A stretch of 64,000 bases of DNA, taken from NCBI GenBank assembly GCA_026874595.1, contig CM049314.1, positions 63,214,800 to 63,278,799 of the forward strand, given 5' to 3'. The position numbers were made by a program, and so were the translations under genes. Shown here piece after piece: positions 38,021 through 48,948 of this stretch (positions are counted from its first letter, which is position 1; each line of letters opens with the position of its first letter). This DNA comes from Sipunculus nudus (taxonomy: Eukaryota > Annelida > Sipuncula > Golfingiida > Sipunculidae). The notes beneath the pieces were generated by a model, which was not told where the DNA came from, did not search any database, and worked only from the letters and a program-made list of their open reading frames with translations.

Positions 38021-38300
38021 AATGAAGTCAAAAGAAGAGAGACATCAACGCCAACATTTCAAACAATCATATTATTAGGATAACATGTACAGCTTGTTGC
38101 TAAATTTTCAGCTACCCCTGTAGCCTTCGTCAGAGCGAGTGACTAACTGTAAACAAAGCTGATAGTGTGACCCTTCGCTAGGTCAACGGGGCTGGCTTGC
38201 CAGCTAAACTCATTAATCAATCTGATGTCTTGTCAGGACTGGCCTGTGTATGTCCACATGAAAACAGGGCTGCTCGGGTGTCAAAGACAGGGAGGGGTTA
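38018..38300 (-). mobile_element. SINE-like element with (TA)n tail, copy B
   Basis: Inverted copy of 18191-18474, with the body ending GGGAGGGGTTA at 38300 and the TA tail at 37971-38017. The lengths differ by about one base, and the two show moderate divergence (for example CCTGTAGCCTTCGTCAG against the complement of CTGACGAAGTCTACAG). The adjoining sequence after 38300 is not shared, so this marks the 5' boundary of the element. Confidence 0.8.
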
Positions 38301-38386
38301 GTCTCGAGGGGAAAAGTATGTGCTGAGTGCCGGGTATTTACAGAGAAAAGCCAAGTCTTTGTTTAATCCTTTTATGTGCGTACGTA

Positions 38387-38389
<3 letters not shown>

Positions 38390-38426
<37 letters not shown>
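38390..38426. repeat. (TA)n microsatellite
   Basis: About 18 TA units. It is not part of SINE copy B. Confidence 0.95.
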
Positions 38427-38429
<3 letters not shown>

Positions 38430-38839
38430 TCTCGGTCTCTCAAGACAAACTCCTTGTGGCTAAATATATCTAGATTGTGCATGAGATCCCTGTGCAAGTA
38501 GCAGTCAAGTGTAGGTCATAATAGCCAAAAGCCGTGTGATACACGTTTCGCATTACGTCCGTGGGAAAACAGCTCGTCCATAACGTGCGTGTGATCAGTT
38601 CTAGAGGTTAAGAAATATGTGCTGGCATAATGTTAAACAAAATATGCCGTTTGCTTATGTAAGTTGTGCGTGTTTGTAAATAGTGTCTCATTTGTTCTTA
38701 TGTGTATAACCATAGTAATGCTCACAATACTTCCGATTTCTTTTGGTCGCGTACGTATAAGACTGATAAAATAAAGCATAATAATGATACCTGGCTTTTC
38801 GGGAAGGTAAAAGGCTGGTAATATAAAACGTTATATATA

Positions 38840-39312
38840 TTTTTGGTCATGTCGGTGTACCCATGGCAATATTTATTATAATAAAGCTTGCAATTTGATC
38901 ATATGGGTAAACCGTTGGCTTTGTTTGTTATAATATATATATATATATATATATTGTTGTTTGGTCATGTGTGATATATCCCTGTAATGCCAAAGCTAAT
39001 ACAAGTAATACTTTTGCTAAGTCAGGCAAAACACTGACCACCTTAAATAAGCGTTCGTAGTTTACACTCACGCAATATACCCTATAAAGCCTGCAGTTTG
39101 GTTATATGGATATATCGTTCACTGTGTTTGTTATAATATAGATAGTTTGATGGTCATATCGGTGTTCCTCTAGCAATATTCATTCTAATAACGCTCGCAG
39201 TTTGGTCATGAGGGGTATATCCCTGTAATGCCATGGCTAATACAATTTATATGTTCGCTAAGTCAGACAAAACACAGAACACCTAAAATAAGAGTTCGTA
39301 GTTTACACTTAC
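38840..39312. repeat. Local duplication of a 240-310-bp unit
   Basis: GGTCATGTCGGTGTACCCATGGCAATATTTATTATAATAA at 38843 matches GGTCATATCGGTGTTCCTCTAGCAATATTCATTCTAATAA at 39152. ATATCCCTGTAATGCCAAAGCTAATACAA near 38975 matches the words near 39218, and both units end in GTTCGTAGTTTACACT-AC. The first unit contains extra sequence including a short (TA)n. It is non-coding and lies downstream of the intact receptor gene. Confidence 0.75.
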
Positions 39313-39319
39313 ACCAGGC

Positions 39320-40148
39320 GAGATAAAAAATACGTATTTTGACCAGGGCAGGCAAACCGGTCAATACGATTACGGACCAGACATGTCCGGTTGTCATTAT
39401 TGTTGATAAACTGTAGGTGTAGTACCGTTCGTCACAAGAGCATTTACAGTCTAGAGTCGAGCAACAATAAACAACACCTTAATTATGGTTAAAAACATGT
39501 CTAAGAGATTGCCTTATTCTTAAGCAGTCTACAAAGAATTATCATATCTATCATAATCTATTAATTAATATCATGATGGATTACTGTTTGCCTTCAGTCC
39601 TGGGCATGGATATTTTATGATTTTTTTCTGCATTGCTTGGACCGATATGAAATATTTCCACATGAAGTGAACACATAGGAAATCCGACTTTACCTGCGGA
39701 CAAAGCAACAAATAGTTTATTATACTTTTATTACAAAAGTTTCACATTTATATATAAGGTGAAAAAAAATTCTAATGTATTTTATTTTAATCATTATCTT
39801 GTATCACCTTTTATTATTTTCAAAGAAAATTTGACCCCAAACAAGAACATTTCTTCCATCTGAAAAGTTGAAATTATAATAAGTATACATTTTGATAAAA
39901 CATCGTTTAATAAATTACTATCGGCTACTAATGCAATCACTTTGCTTACACCCGAGACAAATCAATACCCATGAGTTTAATGGTTTGGAAGAAAAATATA
40001 AATATTGTAAATATTTCAATTTTAATTTTAATTTTTAATCAAACCACTTCATACTTTCTCATCACACACGCCAAAAAAAAAATAAATAAAAGTACGCTAA
40101 TCCATCTAAGAGGCCACTATATTAGGAATTTCCTTAATGTGATAAACA
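39320..40148. other. 3' flank of receptor gene 6
   Basis: AT-rich sequence downstream of the minus-strand receptor gene, probably including its 3' untranslated region. Nothing else recognised. Confidence 0.4.
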
Positions 40149-41132
40149 CTATGTATGGAAAAGCATAATAACCTTCTCTTTAACTGGCCCCAGGGCATAC
40201 AGCCAGGGACTAATCGCTGTTGAAAGAGACATCAGGTTCAAAAACGTGAAAAAACAATACCGAACGAGTTCTATGTTTTTCTTAGTTATTCCGGCAATGT
40301 GAGCTATAAATAATGTCAGCAAGGAGACATGGAAAAAAGACATCAATGTGAACATGAAAATAGATTTTCTTGCATTTAATACCTTGCTTTTGAAATTGGA
40401 GCATCCCATTGTTTGCTCGTCTATTTGTGATTGTCCTTCGGCTTGTTCTTCCTCTGTCTGTGTATTTTCTACGTTCCTCATTCCTATGCCTCTCTCTGTT
40501 GTTTCGAGATTTGTGCTGCCGTTTCCATTTGTGCCCATCCTTCTAGCTATCACGTGAATCCACCCATAGACAATCAGGTTAATGATTGTTGGGATCCCCA
40601 CACAAACTCCGTCAGACACGTTCATCAGTACTTTAAGAAAAGTAGCTTTTCTGTAAACGTCTAATCCTACCTCATAGAAAAGCTTAAACGCAGCAAATCC
40701 GAGTATAATTATAATCCACAGAGATATTGATATGCAGAGATGGGAACGTTTGTTATAAGCATCTGGATACTTGACAATCGTGAACGTGGCAATCACCATT
40801 GCTGTCAAAAGCCATGCTGAGAGTATTATTATCGGTCCGTAGCTGTTAAAGGCTATTCTCCACACAGGGTTGCGTTGGTAAAAATACAACGTAAACATGA
40901 TGATGTTCAAGGATAACAGTACGTTGGCTAAAGTGAAAGACACGGCATAAGCCTTAACTGTGTTTACAACATAATTGCTCCTGGTACTGTACATTATGAT
41001 AACAATGATGTTTTCCATAAATCCTATGCTTGCCGCGATGGTCATGAATATTATTGTGAAACGAGTATATTCTTTCAACGTCAAAGATGTATTTATCCCT
41101 GGCAGACCCGTTATATTTGTTCCATTATCCAT
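40149..41132 (-). CDS. Divergent rhodopsin-like 7TM receptor, intact (copy 6)
   Basis: An intronless 327-residue open frame with N-terminal sequons (NGT, NIT, NTS) and seven membrane segments at about 24-48, 60-86, 97-120, 132-153, 172-195, 255-280 and 288-314. TM1 has GFMENIIVI, TM3 ends TAMVIATFTIVKYPDAYNKR, TM4 has the conserved Trp (ISISLW), TM5 has GIPTIIN, TM6 reads RKSIFMFTLMSFFHVSL and TM7 ends AISPWLYALGPV. The third loop is short and acidic (about 198-250). As in copy 1, the DRY position reads VKY, NPxxY reads SPWLY, CWxP is missing, and there is no TM3 cysteine for the usual disulfide. It is a probable GPCR of unknown ligand and the best-preserved template for the four broken relatives at 16.3, 22, 24.7 and 36.2 kb. 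The C-terminal tail is only about ten residues. Confidence 0.9.
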   Translation of the reverse strand: MDNGTNITGLPGINTSLTLKEYTRFTIIFMTIAASIGFMENIIVIIMYSTRSNYVVNTVKAYAVSFTLANVLLSLNIIMFTLYFYQRNPVWRIAFNSYGPIIILSAWLLTAMVIATFTIVKYPDAYNKRSHLCISISLWIIIILGFAAFKLFYEVGLDVYRKATFLKVLMNVSDGVCVGIPTIINLIVYGWIHVIARRMGTNGNGSTNLETTERGIGMRNVENTQTEEEQAEGQSQIDEQTMGCSNFKSKVLNARKSIFMFTLMSFFHVSLLTLFIAHIAGITKKNIELVRYCFFTFLNLMSLSTAISPWLYALGPVKEKVIMLFHT

Positions 41133-41329
41133 GTTTCGTTTCCTAATATGTCAGATATATACGTAGACTTGATGAACGATGGAAACATGGCTCTGGTGTC
41201 AAGGCTATTTCAATTATGCTTGATTCATATTGCTAACCTGAAAAGCGACAGGTACAGTGTGTCACACATAAGGAGGATACCCTCAAGCGTAACATTCTTA
41301 TAGACTGTGTCAGTTATCTTTGTGGTTAC

Positions 41330-41520
41330 CTGCGAATGTGAGCCACTGTTAGCTTTGAAAACATAGTAAGCAACAATTTCAAATGCATATTCTGGTATAG
41401 TACAAGCGGTATTTGTATATGAATAAATATGACATATATAGTAGGCTCAGTAGCGTCTGATTTGGTCAGATGATTAATCATGCGTAACCCATGATGCATA
41501 TCTAAATGCAACGAGAGGAT
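41330..41520. repeat. Duplicated block F, copy 2
   Basis: Lies about 200-390 bp upstream of the receptor start and matches 31430-31530. It may contain upstream regulatory sequence of the receptor, but no specific site can be named. Confidence 0.55.
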
Positions 41521-41539
41521 TAGAGGCCTCGTGAGCAAA

Positions 41540-42076
41540 AACGGCTGTAAATTAACAATCTATACGGTGATCAACTGAGAGTTGCCTTATTTCCAATTTG
41601 GGATAACTCTCCCATAAGTATACGCTAAATTGTAAGAGGAAAATACAGAGGCACATTGATGCCTGATATGTAATGACCAGGAAGGCTATATGAGGCAACT
41701 GTTTTATACGTCTATGTGCATATCATAGTCATTTATTTAAAAACTAATTATTTCATTCATTCATTATTAAAATTAATCTTGCTTTACAGATACTAGATAT
41801 TCAATGGCAATCAGTGATCAGTGAAGTCTATTTTGAACATTCTAAATAAATGAAAAAAGAAGCAGCAAATCACATTCTTTTACATTTTACCCTAAGTTTT
41901 ATGGAAAGCAGTTTATCAATGAAAAAAAGAATAAACTGTATTAATGTGATTTAACAATTAACCAGTTGCATAAATATGCAGTATGCATGGTGTTACGGAA
42001 CCTAATATAAACAGATCACGTATGCGTGATGAACACAAATTTTGTAATGGAGATAAAAAAGGAAAAAATCAGATTC
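41540..42076. other. Receptor 5' flank
   Basis: AT-rich, with no feature recognised up to the LTR boundary at 42077. Confidence 0.4.
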
Positions 42077-42745
42077 TGTAACACTAGGCAGCGGGAAATG
42101 TCTAGGGGAATAAATAAAGAAGTCAGTGGTTTTTTGTTAATAAATAACTATAATTTATTCCTAAAGCAACCCTTACAATACCATACACTAAATCAATACA
42201 ATTATACAGTAACACAGCGTTATAGCAACAAGTCAATACAATCTCACAGAAAGATAATGGTACAGTACCTCGATACCAACAGTGTCACCAAGATAAGTCC
42301 TTTGAATGTAAACTCTCGGAGAATGAGAGTCCAGTGGAAAGTTCTTGCAACAACACAGAAAGTAAACTGAAGTCCAAATGTATAAAATCCAGGAAAGTTC
42401 TTGAAAAAATCTATAATTGCAGCATTCGTCGGATAAGGTCCTGACACACCCTTCTGCGTCCGCTGAAATCTGCTCTGCTGTCTGGCCTCTGGTTCTATAA
42501 AACAGCCCTTTATATACCTTTACACCCTAAGGCGGGAACCTTCCACTTCTCGAACAGTCTATAAGGGCCCTCCTCAACAGTAAACACGCGTTTCAGGAAT
42601 TCTCTAGAAAGACATCGCGGTGTATCTACACATACCAGGCTCACCACGTTACCCACGACCAAGCGTGAAAACTCAAGGCCCACATGACAACGAGAGTTCA
42701 ACCAGTACGGAATATAACAACACCACGAGTTACGCCCGTGTCACA
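42077..42745 (-). mobile_element. Solo LTR of a retrotransposon
   Basis: A 669-bp element whose ends form a short inverted repeat: on the minus strand it starts TGTGACAC and ends GTGTTACA. Read on that strand, a TATA-like box (TATATAAAGG) lies at about 42508-42518 and a poly-A signal (AATAAA, as TTTATT) at 42154-42159, in the order expected of U3-R-U5. No internal coding region adjoins it and no exact target-site duplication was seen (ATTC lies near both edges but is offset). It may belong to the gypsy family whose remnant is at 46.7-47.4 kb; that is untested. Minus-strand open frames inside it are not genes. Confidence 0.7.
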
Positions 42746-44300
42746 TAATTCAGCAACTGTAACAATGGTTATTTTCTAATGATTCCTAGATATAGTTTGT
42801 TTTTATAAAGGTTCACCTTGTAATTGCAATTATTAATAGTTACATTAATTATGGTTATGTTAAGTTTACAGGAGAGTCATTTCAGCTATTTATTCAAAAT
42901 TGCCATTTATTATCCTGAAAAGCCTAGTAGAAAAAAATGCAAACTATGCATAGTGAGTGTTTAAGGAAAAATAGCCTAATTAGGCTAAGAGAAGGGACAG
43001 GTGTTCTCTGAAGGTGAGAAGGGTTATCTCGAGGGGAAGCCGTTCCAAATCCTAGTTAATTTAACATTGAAATACAGTTGCAGAAAAGGGACATATTGAG
43101 TTAATAATCACAATCACATTTTCGCTGGCGCGCAAATATATTTTTACATGTAGCAGATGAATTTAAAATAATAGCCATGGATGCCAGCGAACGGTGTCAA
43201 TGTGTACAAGCCTTGTGTATACGGTTGGAGGGGTGTGTGTTACTATAATTATGTGATTAAATTCCCTTAATGACACGACCACCAATACAATTGCTTATAT
43301 TGTGTTACGGCCTTCAATCACCCCGCAAATCTGACTTGACGGAACTGCACCAAAGTTTAGACACGTATCCTCACAGGTAGAGACGCAGCCGTTAAAGGTG
43401 CTACAAAGGTACTCTATTACTCATGTTCTGGTTTTATATACAATATGTACAATAACAAACAAAATTTTATTAAAAACAAATAATAAAAGCTAAACGTAGT
43501 CTCTTAGGTGCTCTGTAACATAAATAAATACTTGACTAAAGTCTTGCCTAATTCGACGATCACAAAACGTTCCTGATAAATCACAGGTACTATCACATCG
43601 ATGGTCTGGTTCAACACTTTACAGAAGTACAAGGTGGCTCACAAAAATTCATGGCAGGTCCGCCGATGGATGATAATGTTAAGTCAACATTTTTTAACTG
43701 TTGGGAGGAATGAACAACAGCCAGCAAGGATCCTGGGTCCAAAATTAAGCAGTCGCGGCAAATTTCGCGTGTTAGACATTTCTTTAGGGCGGAAAAAGGT
43801 ATCTTGGCGAGTTCTGTACTGTTGTGCGCGTTTTGTATTTTCGTGTGGTGGCCTTTGTTAAGAATAAAGAGTTTGGTAATGCTTGGTTGCTTAGTCGTGA
43901 AGGATCACGAAGGCGACAAAAGCACAGGGGGAGATCCAGGAGGGGGACATAAATCCAGGTCGAGAGACGGTCTCAATCGAAACAACCGCTACTAAAGCTA
44001 GCAGAGTTTTTGAATCATATATGTGTATTAGAATAACAGTCCTCCATTTTGTGTTCCTACCGGGTCCTAGGCATGTGAGGATCTTTAAAAGGCATTTTGT
44101 TTGCTTGCATAATTATCACATATGTCACTCCAATGTATAAATGCGTCATAACTCCAGAAAGGAGTAGAATTATTAGATATATGTTATGAACAGTAACAAA
44201 GCAGCACTTTATTTGCAGTCAATACATTATTCATTAGGCATGTAGGCTGTCCGAATGGAAATCAATAAATATGTTTAAAACAGATAAATTACATAATATC
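42746..44300. other. Unassigned stretch
   Basis: No recognised gene. A segment at about 43305-43515 (from GTGTTACGGCC to CTCTGTAACA, with AATAAA-type signals) has an LTR-like look but lacks convincing ends. The plus-strand frames at 43601-43861 and 43804-43995 have no recognisable domain. Confidence 0.35.
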
Positions 44301-44309
44301 CTGATATTT

Positions 44310-44975
44310 AATAATTTACACCTAACCACGCATTGTCGATGCAGACAGGGCAGGCTGTTACATGTATTCATGTCATTATGTCATATTACTATATATAGCA
44401 ACATGAAATTTTACTTATGATATCATCCTGTTCTGTAAGGAAAACCCATCACTCGACACGCTGGGAAGAACCCCCTTTAATGCTTGCTTCACTTATGTCA
44501 CTCTGTGTACACCAAGGCCCATGTATGGAGCTAAGGTGAAGCGTTGTGATAACTGCTGAACGTGGTACCTGAGTATTCCGAGCACTCAAACCAACTATTC
44601 CCGTTCAAAGTAGAAAAAAATTTAGCTCCCTTTGTGGTGTATGTTGACACATATTAGTCCAACAACTCTAGTGTTGCCCAGCTTGCCTCTTACAATAAGC
44701 CCGACCTATATTTGGTCATAGCTAAAGCCTATACTTTGAGTTTATGGATGTTAACGTTACTTTAACTTGGACACGGTACTGGATCCTGGGCACTACTTGA
44801 ACTACAATTTAACTGAACATTGCATCATACATTATATTGGGTAGACATTATTAAAGTGAACTCGAAAACATTATAACATAGATTAATAAAGAAGCCAATT
44901 ACATCATTTTGCTAGTCCTGTTAAGATAGTGTATGATACATACACATAAAAACAGTACTAAGGTCAGCCGGGATA
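44310..44975. repeat. Duplicated block D, full copy
   Basis: Aligns by eye along its length with 31590-32220; see that entry for shared words. It lies on the 5' side of the intact receptor gene, as the copies at 31.6 and 20.0 kb lie between receptor copies. Confidence 0.75.
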
Positions 44976-44979
44976 AAAG

Positions 44980-46670
44980 GCAAAATATCTTGATTTGCTC
45001 TGTCGTCAATGCATTGCTCATGTCAATTGTTTCTACCTGTGTTTTGTTCTCTGACTATACATCAATTCATCATAAAATACAGTCAGCCATAGTCTTAATC
45101 CCTCAACAGATTCTATCCGACACCGTCGATCAAATAAGAATTCCTTCAGCGTTTGCACCTATATTTGTGCCTGACCTAAGAACAAGGACCAAAGGCACGC
45201 CTTTCAAAGGATAAGAAAAAATAGACTGTGATTGAAATTGCCCACCAGGAGGGACTTTCTCTGGAGAAATCCCCCTGATATATTGATCCAGTCACCGGTA
45301 GGTATCACCAGCAAAATCGGAAGTTCTTCGATGTACCGGTCTCTTTGCACTGCGATGGAAAAAGCCTAAACTTTTTCCGCCCCGGTTGGAATACAGACGC
45401 TGCAATCGTCAATTATCAACATAGACCTGTTGGTTTAGCCTGAGGTCAGTTACCCCACTGTCTGCATGCTTCCTTGCATGCAGATATACAAGAACTTGCC
45501 AGGGGCCTAGCCATATTTGTTTAAAGGCAAAGTCAATCAGATTTTAATTTATGCAGCGTCAACTGACTCGGTATTTGGCAGCTTGCCAAAACTAATGAAA
45601 TCTGCTATTCCAAAAGCGTGTTTTGGAATTAGTGCTGAGTCCATTGCCTCTCAGACAAACATGGATACTCTAGTATCTGCCAATGTTTGCGTCAGATCTT
45701 ATATATGACGTTCTCTCAAAAACTGGTTTGGGCAGAATATTAGTGATGGGTGAGAGGTTTGACCGTGATATTCATTTTTAAAAATATTGACATAATTTCC
45801 AAGTTCGTATACACTGCACCCAATTCTCGATTCTTGTGTTACATACAGATAAAATAAATGAAAAATGTAGAGATATTTTCGCATAATTTTAATTATATGT
45901 TACAGAATAATCGAGCGGTAATGGGGAATTGGCTGTGGTGTGCTCTATTAATTTTTATCATTCTCTGTAAACAAAGTCTTTGTTTATCCTCTATTTAATA
46001 TCAGGTAGATTTAAATAACGATAGGGTGCAATGGTGTAAAATATTCCTCATTAAATCCTTGTTTATTGTAAACTTTAAGGAACATAATCAATAGCATATG
46101 CTATTTACCAAATTTTATAAATCTTTTTCTTTTATTTATCATGTGTATCATCACTTTGACATCCATTTTGGATATATAAGTGTGCGTTGGTATATTATCA
46201 GGTTAAAGTCTTTTGATATACCAAACTGGCTGCTTAAACAAAGTTCTGCATACCTGGGATCTTTGCAAACGAGGATTGCATACCAAGGTCACGTGCGCGA
46301 AGATCATGTGGCCAGCAGCCGAGTTGCCAGATGAACTTTTTGCGATTTGATCTTACGACTACTGTCAGGATTAACCAGCAATTGATGTAATCATATGGGC
46401 AAATGGACCTTCATATCATATGTGTTGGACGTTTGAATTAAATATCGAAATCAGTAATATGAGTTTGGTTAATAAGCGAGGAGAGTTCCTCAGTACTTGC
46501 AGCTGGGAGTTGTTAACACATCTGAACATGTTCAGGATCTTGCTGACGCGTCCTACTAGGCTACGGTACCTCAGATTACCCATATTCTGAGTAGTCCACG
46601 TCTAACTGCTCAGTATCCTGATGATTATTATGCATATCATGAGATATGTCTACATCACCAGCAAAACAAG
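44980..46670. other. Unassigned; GC-richer open segment at 45100-45710
   Basis: 45100-45710 is less AT-rich than its surroundings and has open frames on the plus strand (44933-45214, 45517-45708) and readable, stop-interrupted stretches on the minus strand. I could not match either to a family. It may be another decayed mobile element. 45900-46450 shows nothing. Confidence 0.35.
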
Positions 46671-46689
46671 ACATATCAAATATGCAACC

Positions 46690-47096
46690 TGCGACTTATC
46701 AGGTTGTGCCCTTGTTATATATTTATTTAGCATGTATATATGGAAAACTTTAGATTTTCCCTGAATGTCAATCTGATAGTCACAATCATTGAACCTGCAT
46801 GTAACCTCAAAAGGACCTCTCCACTGTAGGAGTAATTAGTTGTAATGTGAAGGTAACAAAGATAACACCTTATCACCTACTAGCAGATGCCTAGGTTTTT
46901 TTTTCTGTCATAAAATTATTTGTTCCTTACAGATACCTTACTGAGTGCCTCTCTAGAAAGAGCACAAGTATCCTTTAATCTTTCTTTTCAGTCAACAACA
47001 AACTGGTACGTAATTTTGACCTAAGAATCGTCCTCTTCATTTGACATAAGCTCTTTCAATACCTTTAAAGGGCCCCTGACATTTCTCCCATACAAA
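46690..47096 (-). pseudogene. Ty3/gypsy integrase C-terminal fragment
   Basis: Minus-strand translation from 47096 reads LYGRNVRGPLKVLKELMSNE, then VKITYQFVVD, KERLKDTCALSREALSKV, FYDRK, LQWRGPFEV and finally VFHIYMLNKYI. This is the standard end of gypsy integrases: the YGR.VRGPL motif, the YYDRK motif, the LLxWxGPFxV (GPY/F) module and the H.N.LKKY motif. It contains at least four in-frame stops and one frameshift. It is preceded by a gag fragment with no protease or RT between, so an internal deletion is evident. Weak gypsy-like wording continues below 46690 (STEELSSLINQ near 46490), where some lineages place RT after integrase. Confidence 0.85.
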
Positions 47097-47112
47097 AAAT
47101 GAAAAAAATTGC

Positions 47113-47440
47113 CCAATCACTTCTGGCCAAGAGCGAATTTTCAAATCGCGCTAAGTATGCATGAAGGCTATCATATGCCTCATCAGAGGACGGCATTTTT
47201 AAGGAAAACAAAACAAGATTTCAACTTCAATACCTCGAGTTCATGGGCTTGTTCTCGTTATCGATCTTTCGCTATACGTTCACGAGCCCTTTCTTCTCTA
47301 GCCCTATCTTTTTCATTTTTATCTTCAATTCCCTTGACCTCTCTATCAACAAATAGCCTGAGGTCTTCCCCTTTAAATTCCATTTTCTCCTCGAGGGCAC
47401 AGATTTCTTTCAACTCCTCCGTACCTATCTGCGAACTGTA
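47113..47440 (-). pseudogene. Ty3/gypsy Gag N-terminal fragment
   Basis: The minus strand encodes EKMEFKGEDLRLFVDREVKG and a charged coiled-coil segment (REERARERIAKDR), a stop, then EQAHELEVLKLK. In the next frame it reads SSDEAYDSLHAYLARFEN. The combination of an ExMGFxGEDLxxFV helix, an Arg/Glu coil and a D.YL.RFE motif is typical of Gag from gypsy elements of marine invertebrates. It ends within about 20 bp of the integrase fragment, so a deletion has fused gag to the end of pol. Confidence 0.7.
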
Positions 47441-47509
47441 AAATATACAAGACCACATACTAAGCCATATGGTTATACCAACATATAAACCAAACACGTG
47501 CCTTAGCAC

Positions 47510-48893
47510 AAGAATGCCGTAGCATCAACGACGTGGCAACAATGTCCCCAATACACAATGGAAGCAGCGACGTGAATTATGCCTTAGCACAATGATGCCG
47601 TTGCATCAACAATTAGGCAACAAAGCCACAAATACACAGTGAAAAGCGTATCAAATCGGTGCTTCTAGACCTCAGTCTTAACATAAAAAAAATGCCCTGC
47701 TATATAATACATAGAAGATTACAGTTTGCTGCCGTAGCAATCACAAACTGATCCCAGCCGTAGCTGTAAACTACAGGTTAACAACACCTGACCATGAGCT
47801 GGCTCGACTCATAAGAAAAATATCTGACACAACATGACACTGGCAACAGTAGGGACTCAGCCATTCCCAGGAAAGACCAAACCTCAGTTCTTTCGTATGG
47901 AATTGTGTAAATCTTGTATATTATTAACATTACGGTTATGTTTAACAGCCACTGCTTTAATGATTTTGTATTTAATTCATTTTACAATCACAAACATTAT
48001 TTATTATATACCAGCTCTACATGGTGATTATTTATGAGGTTTAGTAGTTATTGCCCAAAAGTGTGGTTCTCATATAGGATCATTTTGTAATTATTTTACT
48101 GAGAAACAAAATGCAGTGAGACACAATTTGTTTGACAATCATTTATTCATCCGTGACATTGGAATTGCGTAAAATAATGTTAAAGTGATTATTTATGTAA
48201 TATCTAGGTGTATTTCCTTTGTAGGATTGTTCTTTTACATAAAATCACCATTTCTATTAATTTATATTATTATTTAAACTATATTTCTCATATAATCACC
48301 TTTATTCGTATTTAGCTATAGAGTATGAATATAATATTTTCACTTGAAACCAATATTAACATTTTACTGTGCATGCTTTGTCCTTTTGATTAATTAATTA
48401 TTCCACAGGTTGTATATGTATAGTACACAGTGGTCTGCTCATCTTGTTTCCTCATTAAACATTTCCTCTATCTTCCAAGGATAAAAACTAGATTTTTTAA
48501 CAATACTTCACAAATTAACATGTGCAAGCACCTGTATATGCGAGGACATAGAATGACAAGTGTAACATGAACCACCTTTATTTCATGCTAGTGATATATT
48601 GCAGATTCCAAGAAAAATGAACCCTCCATCAAACGTTCATGCATGGGCTGATATGAACGTGTAATAATATATCTAATTTTGTTTAACACAGATCGACCAG
48701 GACATGGCACGAACGGAATGTCTTCCAATTTAATAAATGCAGTGTCATTGTGATCGCTCTAATAACATACTACATTCTTACTAATAAAGGAAACACTATC
48801 GCAGAAGACCCACGACCGATGCGTTGTCTCATTGTCTCAAGACACATTGCCTCTTGTACCGCTCAACGGACAACTACTTTAGCTGTCGAAGAA
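47510..48893. other. Intergenic / 5' flank of the FA58C gene
   Basis: No gene recognised. The last few hundred bases before 48894 should contain the 5' untranslated region and promoter of the FA58C gene, but no TATA box or initiator can be singled out. Confidence 0.4.
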
Positions 48894-48948
48894 ATGATTC
48901 TTCTGTTGATTGAGCTTTTGATATTACTTCATGTGACATCTACGTCCG
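48894..48948 (+). CDS. FA58C gene exon 1: signal peptide
   Basis: ATG followed by 17 mostly hydrophobic codons and one base of a split Gly codon, then the donor GTAATA. The cleavage region (VTSTS-G) is plausible for signal peptidase. The split codon completes with the first two bases of exon 2 to give Gly. Confidence 0.7.

Noticed and set aside
42244-42701. Minus-strand open frames of 63-67 codons
   Set aside because: They lie within the solo LTR, in U3 and R/U5 sequence, and have no protein features.
43305-43515. Possible second LTR (GTGTTACGG...CTCTGTAACA)
   Set aside because: The ends do not form a clean TG...CA inverted repeat, and no internal promoter and poly-A order could be shown.
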